From NCBI RefSeq assembly GCF_002259405.1, contig NZ_NPFW01000013.1, positions 310,001-374,000 on the forward strand: 64,000 nt of DNA, in the 5' to 3' direction. This DNA is from Rhodococcus sp. 14-2483-1-2. Lineage in GTDB: Bacteria > Actinomycetota > Actinomycetes > Mycobacteriales > Mycobacteriaceae. Below, in pieces: positions 61,317 through 64,000 of this stretch. The notes under the pieces are model-generated. The model was given only the letters and a program-made list of their open reading frames with translations. It had not been told where the DNA came from and made no database searches. The first letter of the stretch is position 1, and every line of letters starts with the position of its first letter. Both the position numbers and the translations under genes were made by a program.

Positions 61317-61352
61317 GTTGAACTTGAATCCAACTTCAACTATACCTGGGGC
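61317..61352 (+). promoter_or_regulatory. Operator-overlapped leaderless promoter of the SDR/ACAD operon
   Basis: TTGAAC at 61318-61323 (-35), a 17-bp spacer, TATACC at 61341-61346 (-10), then ATG at 61353. A palindrome, GTTGAA (61317-61322) and TTCAAC (61335-61340) with 12 bp between, covers the -35 and most of the spacer, so a repressor bound there would block transcription. Confidence 0.7.
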
Positions 61353-62174
61353 ATGAAGGTTGAAGGCAGAGTTGCCATCGTCACCGGAGGTGGTGGCGGA
61401 ATCGGCGGAGCCATCGCCGCTCGACTCTCCGAGCACGGCGCACGCGTCGTCGTCTCCGATCTCGACGAAACCACGGCCCGATCCGTGGCCGACGCCATCG
61501 AACGCGATCGGCCGGGAACGGCCGTCGCCGCTGCGGCGGACGCGTCGAACACCGAGGACATCCAACGGCTGATCGCGGTGGCCGAGGAATCGTTCGGCCC
61601 CGTCGATCTCTACTTCGCCAACGCAGGCATCAGCGGCGCACCCGGGCTCGACGCCGCCGAGCAGGACTGGGACCTGTCGTTCGACGTCAACGTACGCGCG
61701 CACATTCGGGCCGCGCAGCTGTTGGTGCCGGGTTGGCTCGAGCGCGGCGAGGGATACTTCGTCAGCACCGCCTCGGCGGCCGGCCTGCTCACCCAGATCG
61801 GCTCGGCGACATATGCGACGACCAAGCACGCGGCGGTCGGTTTCGCCGAGTGGATGAACGTCACCTATGGCAACCGCGGAATTCGCGTCAGCTGCCTGTG
61901 CCCGATGGGTGTCAACACCAAACTGCTCTACGAGGGACGCGAATCCGGAGATGCGTTGGGAGCGGCGGCAACTGCCGCGGTTCTCAGTGCCGGTGCCGTG
62001 CTCGAACCGCTCGATGTCGCCGATGTGGTGCTCGACGCGATGGACCGCGAGCAGTTCCTCATCCTGCCGCACGAGAACGTACTGGACATGTACCGCAACA
62101 AGGGTGCCGATTACGACCGGTGGTTGCGCGGCATGCGTCGCTACCAGGACAGCTTGCTCGACAACAACCGATAG
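61353..62174 (+). CDS. SDR family oxidoreductase, 273 aa
   Basis: Classical SDR: VTGGGGGIGGAIAARL, LYFANAGISGAPG, catalytic Ser in VSTASAAGLL, and YATTK. It begins the two-gene operon with an acyl-CoA dehydrogenase 9 nt downstream, suggesting a hydroxyacyl-CoA or side-chain oxidation step. No Shine-Dalgarno; expressed from the leaderless promoter at 61317-61352. Confidence 0.93.
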   Translation: MKVEGRVAIVTGGGGGIGGAIAARLSEHGARVVVSDLDETTARSVADAIERDRPGTAVAAAADASNTEDIQRLIAVAEESFGPVDLYFANAGISGAPGLDAAEQDWDLSFDVNVRAHIRAAQLLVPGWLERGEGYFVSTASAAGLLTQIGSATYATTKHAAVGFAEWMNVTYGNRGIRVSCLCPMGVNTKLLYEGRESGDALGAAATAAVLSAGAVLEPLDVADVVLDAMDREQFLILPHENVLDMYRNKGADYDRWLRGMRRYQDSLLDNNR

Positions 62175-62183
62175 GGGCCCACC

Positions 62184-63389
62184 GTGGCATTTTTCGAGAC
62201 CTCCGACCGTGCGAAGAAATACGAGTCGGATCTGTTGGAGTTCATGGACTCTCACATCTACCCGGCCGAGGCAGTGTACGAGCAGCAGATGCTCGAGTCG
62301 GGTGACCCGCACTTCCAGCCGCCGATCATCGAGGACTTGAAGAAGGAAGCGCGCTCGCGTGGACTGTGGAATCTGTTCCACCCGCATCCCGAGTGGGGCC
62401 CCGGCCTGACCAACCTCGAATACGCACCGCTGGCCGAGATCATGGGACGAAGCCTGCTCGCTCCCGAGGCATGCAACTGCAACGCACCGGACACCGGCAA
62501 CATGGAGGTGTTCACGCTCTTCGGTACCGACGAGCACAAAGAGAAGTACCTGAAGCCGTTGCTGGACGGCACCATTCGCTCTGCCTTTGCGATGACCGAA
62601 CCCGATGTGGCCAGCTCGGACGCCACCAACATCGCGATGAAGATGGACCGCGACGGTGACGACTTCATCCTCAACGGGCGCAAGTGGTGGACGTCCAATG
62701 CGATGCACAAGAACTGCAAGGTGCTCATCGTGATGGGCAAGACCGATCCCGAGGCGGCCACGCACCGTCAGCAGTCGATGCTGGTGGTGCCCATCGACGC
62801 ACCCGGTGTCACCGTTCTGCGCAACCTGCCGGTGTTCGGCTACATCGACCGCGAAGGTCACGCCGAGGTGCTCTTCGAGGATGTGCGGGTTCCGGCCAAG
62901 GACGTGTTGAAGGGGCCGGGGGAGGGCTTCGCCATCAGCCAGGCTCGCCTGGGTCCCGGCCGTATCCACCACGCGATGCGCACCATCGGCGTGGCAGAAC
63001 GTGCGCTCGAATTGCTCTGTCGCCGTGCGGTATCGCGCGTGACGTTCGGCAAGCCGGTGGCGATGCGCTCGAACATTCAGGACTGGATCGCCGAGGCGCG
63101 CATCGAGATCGAGAAGACCAGGTTGCTCACGTTCAAAGCCGCGTACCTGATGGACACCGTCGGGAACAAGGAAGCGCGCACGGAGATCGCAGCGATCAAG
63201 GTTGCGGCCCCCGAGATGGCTCTGAAGATCATCGACCGGGCCATCCAGGTCCACGGCGGAGGCGGAGTGTCCAACGACTTCCCGCTGGCCATGATGTACG
63301 CACACATACGCACGCTGCGGCTCGCAGACGGTCCCGACGAGGTGCACAAGATGTCGATCGCGAAAATGGAGCTGAAGAAGTATCTCTGA
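62184..63389 (+). CDS. Acyl-CoA dehydrogenase family protein, 401 aa
   Basis: FAD-dependent acyl-CoA dehydrogenase. Recognisable motifs: [15 protein letters not shown] for flavin and substrate binding, [36 protein letters not shown], and [15 protein letters not shown] with [19 protein letters not shown] at the end. The long N-terminal part and [10 protein letters not shown] segment resemble the FadE-like/ACAD10-11 branch. Substrate likely a branched or long-chain acyl-CoA. GTG start at 62184, closely behind the SDR. Confidence 0.94.
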   Translation: MAFFETSDRAKKYESDLLEFMDSHIYPAEAVYEQQMLESGDPHFQPPIIEDLKKEARSRGLWNLFHPHPEWGPGLTNLEYAPLAEIMGRSLLAPEACNCNAPDTGNMEVFTLFGTDEHKEKYLKPLLDGTIRSAFAMTEPDVASSDATNIAMKMDRDGDDFILNGRKWWTSNAMHKNCKVLIVMGKTDPEAATHRQQSMLVVPIDAPGVTVLRNLPVFGYIDREGHAEVLFEDVRVPAKDVLKGPGEGFAISQARLGPGRIHHAMRTIGVAERALELLCRRAVSRVTFGKPVAMRSNIQDWIAEARIEIEKTRLLTFKAAYLMDTVGNKEARTEIAAIKVAAPEMALKIIDRAIQVHGGGGVSNDFPLAMMYAHIRTLRLADGPDEVHKMSIAKMELKKYL

Positions 63390-63396
63390 ACGGAGG

Positions 63397-64000
63397 CTAT
63401 CGGCCCGGCTGCCAGGCCGGGTCGCGGCCGATGAAGGCCATCAGCTGGTCCTGCGGGGACGCGTCGTCGGCAACGGGGACGGCGGGGCCGTACTGCCCGC
63501 TGTCCCGAAGCACCTGCTCCATCGGTCGCATGGCCTCGAGCGCTGCGGCGCAGCGTTCCTGGCCCAGATCAGGCTCTCGGCCGAGGGCTTTCGCCAGGTC
63601 CCAGGAGTGCATCCAGACGTCGGCGGTGTAGAACATGTCGATCGCCTCGTCCACCGGCATGTCTCCGGTGTGCGGGTTGCTCAGCACCCGGTCGGCGGGG
63701 TCGTCGAGAATCGCTTGGATGTCGGCGACGTGCTGCGTCCAGGCTGCGGCCGGGTCGGCTTCGACGTCGAGCGCGGGTAGCGCGATTCCGGCACCCCCAG
63801 CGAGGAAGCCGCGAGACCACTCGATCAAATGCTGCACGACATCGCGTGCAGCCCAACCCGATACCGGGCTCGGCCCGGGCCAGTCCTCCGGTGACGCGGA
63901 CAGAACGAGTGCACTGAACCTTGCCGCGTCCTGTGCGTGCTGCTGGGCCGGACCGGTGTGCTGCTGGAGGAGTTCGTCGAGCTTGTCGTAGCCCTCCTTC
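63397..64000 (-). CDS. DinB/maleylpyruvate isomerase-like protein (TIGR03084-like), N-terminus beyond the right edge
   Basis: The open frame extends off the right edge, leaving 200 codons. It has the four-helix-bundle layout of the DinB-like/mycothiol-dependent maleylpyruvate isomerase superfamily: WSGWAARDVVQHLIEWSRG-like (VSGWAARDVVQHLIEW) with a metal-binding His, and FYTADVWMHSWDLAKALG with the second metal-binding His, the usual pair in TIGR03083-03086 proteins. Mycothiol-dependent transfer is possible. It converges on the acyl-CoA dehydrogenase gene. Confidence 0.85.
   Translation of the reverse strand, partial: KEGYDKLDELLQQHTGPAQQHAQDAARFSALVLSASPEDWPGPSPVSGWAARDVVQHLIEWSRGFLAGGAGIALPALDVEADPAAAWTQHVADIQAILDDPADRVLSNPHTGDMPVDEAIDMFYTADVWMHSWDLAKALGREPDLGQERCAAALEAMRPMEQVLRDSGQYGPAVPVADDASPQDQLMAFIGRDPAWQPGR

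Noticed and set aside
61278..63347. 689-residue open frame on the minus strand opposite the SDR and acyl-CoA dehydrogenase genes
   Set aside because: Antisense shadow of two genes with intact catalytic motifs; no domain, no ribosome binding site.

Overview
The window is high-GC actinobacterial DNA, most likely from Rhodococcus or a close Nocardiaceae relative. The evidence is the order helicase / cspA / conserved hypothetical / topA / holB, which I know from mycobacteria and their relatives, together with a lysine-tailed topoisomerase I, a DUF222-HNH protein, an EthA-type monooxygenase, CGNR zinc-finger regulators and several promoters that place the -10 box 6-9 nt before the start codon (leaderless mRNAs). 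Assignments rest on reading translated motifs; no database search was possible.

Layout. 1-8158 is core chromosome: a DEAD/DEAH helicase (cut by the left edge), cspA, a conserved hypothetical, topA, holB, a CGNR regulator and an SDR. At 8159-8234 lies tRNA-Thr(CGT). Its 3' half plus terminator is repeated at 18552-18642, so 8190-18642 is a roughly 10.4 kb genomic island integrated in the tRNA anticodon loop. The island carries a zinc-ribbon peptide, two divergent membrane-anchored unknowns, the decayed C-terminus of a tyrosine integrase, a 1715-residue STAND-type P-loop protein, a membrane-protein fragment, and a two-gene CBASS operon (Cap15-like 2TM effector plus CD-NTase). It looks like an immobilised defence island, and it is the most interesting part of the window.

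18700-33049 returns to chromosome: an MDR oxidoreductase, an anchored lipase, a three-gene LolA-like/ABC exporter operon, an AlkC-type repair protein, a 36-residue ORF, a PAS-GGDEF-EAL protein, an SplB-like radical SAM protein (with a 92-bp decayed copy of part of its gene 3 kb upstream), a methyltransferase-DUF2087 fusion, an HxlR/RidA divergent pair, a DHFR-like protein and an AGE epimerase.

33090-42576 reads as an aromatic catabolic locus around an IclR regulator. One arm carries an MFS transporter, DUF3237, an extradiol-type VOC dioxygenase and a FAH-type hydrolase; the other a flavin hydroxylase, a carotenoid/lignostilbene-type cleavage oxygenase and an aldehyde dehydrogenase. A shared TGTCC-N9-GGAC(A/T) element sits at the promoters of both arms. 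Cleavage of stilbene-like dimers to aldehydes, oxidation, ring hydroxylation and meta-cleavage would be a coherent scheme, but the substrate is inferred.

42609-64000 holds a second CGNR regulator beside an EamA exporter; a TetR regulator divergent from SDR, EthA-like monooxygenase and F420/NADP-reductase-like genes; a protealysin-type M4 protease with its emfourin-type inhibitor; surE with a PfkB kinase; a phospholipase D-like enzyme; an aldo/keto reductase; a 3-oxoacid CoA-transferase pair with a divergent IclR regulator; a DUF222-HNH protein with a 12-bp repeat tract; an Old Yellow Enzyme; a sulfurtransferase; an SDR/acyl-CoA dehydrogenase operon behind an operator-overlapped leaderless promoter; and a DinB/maleylpyruvate-isomerase-like protein cut by the right edge.
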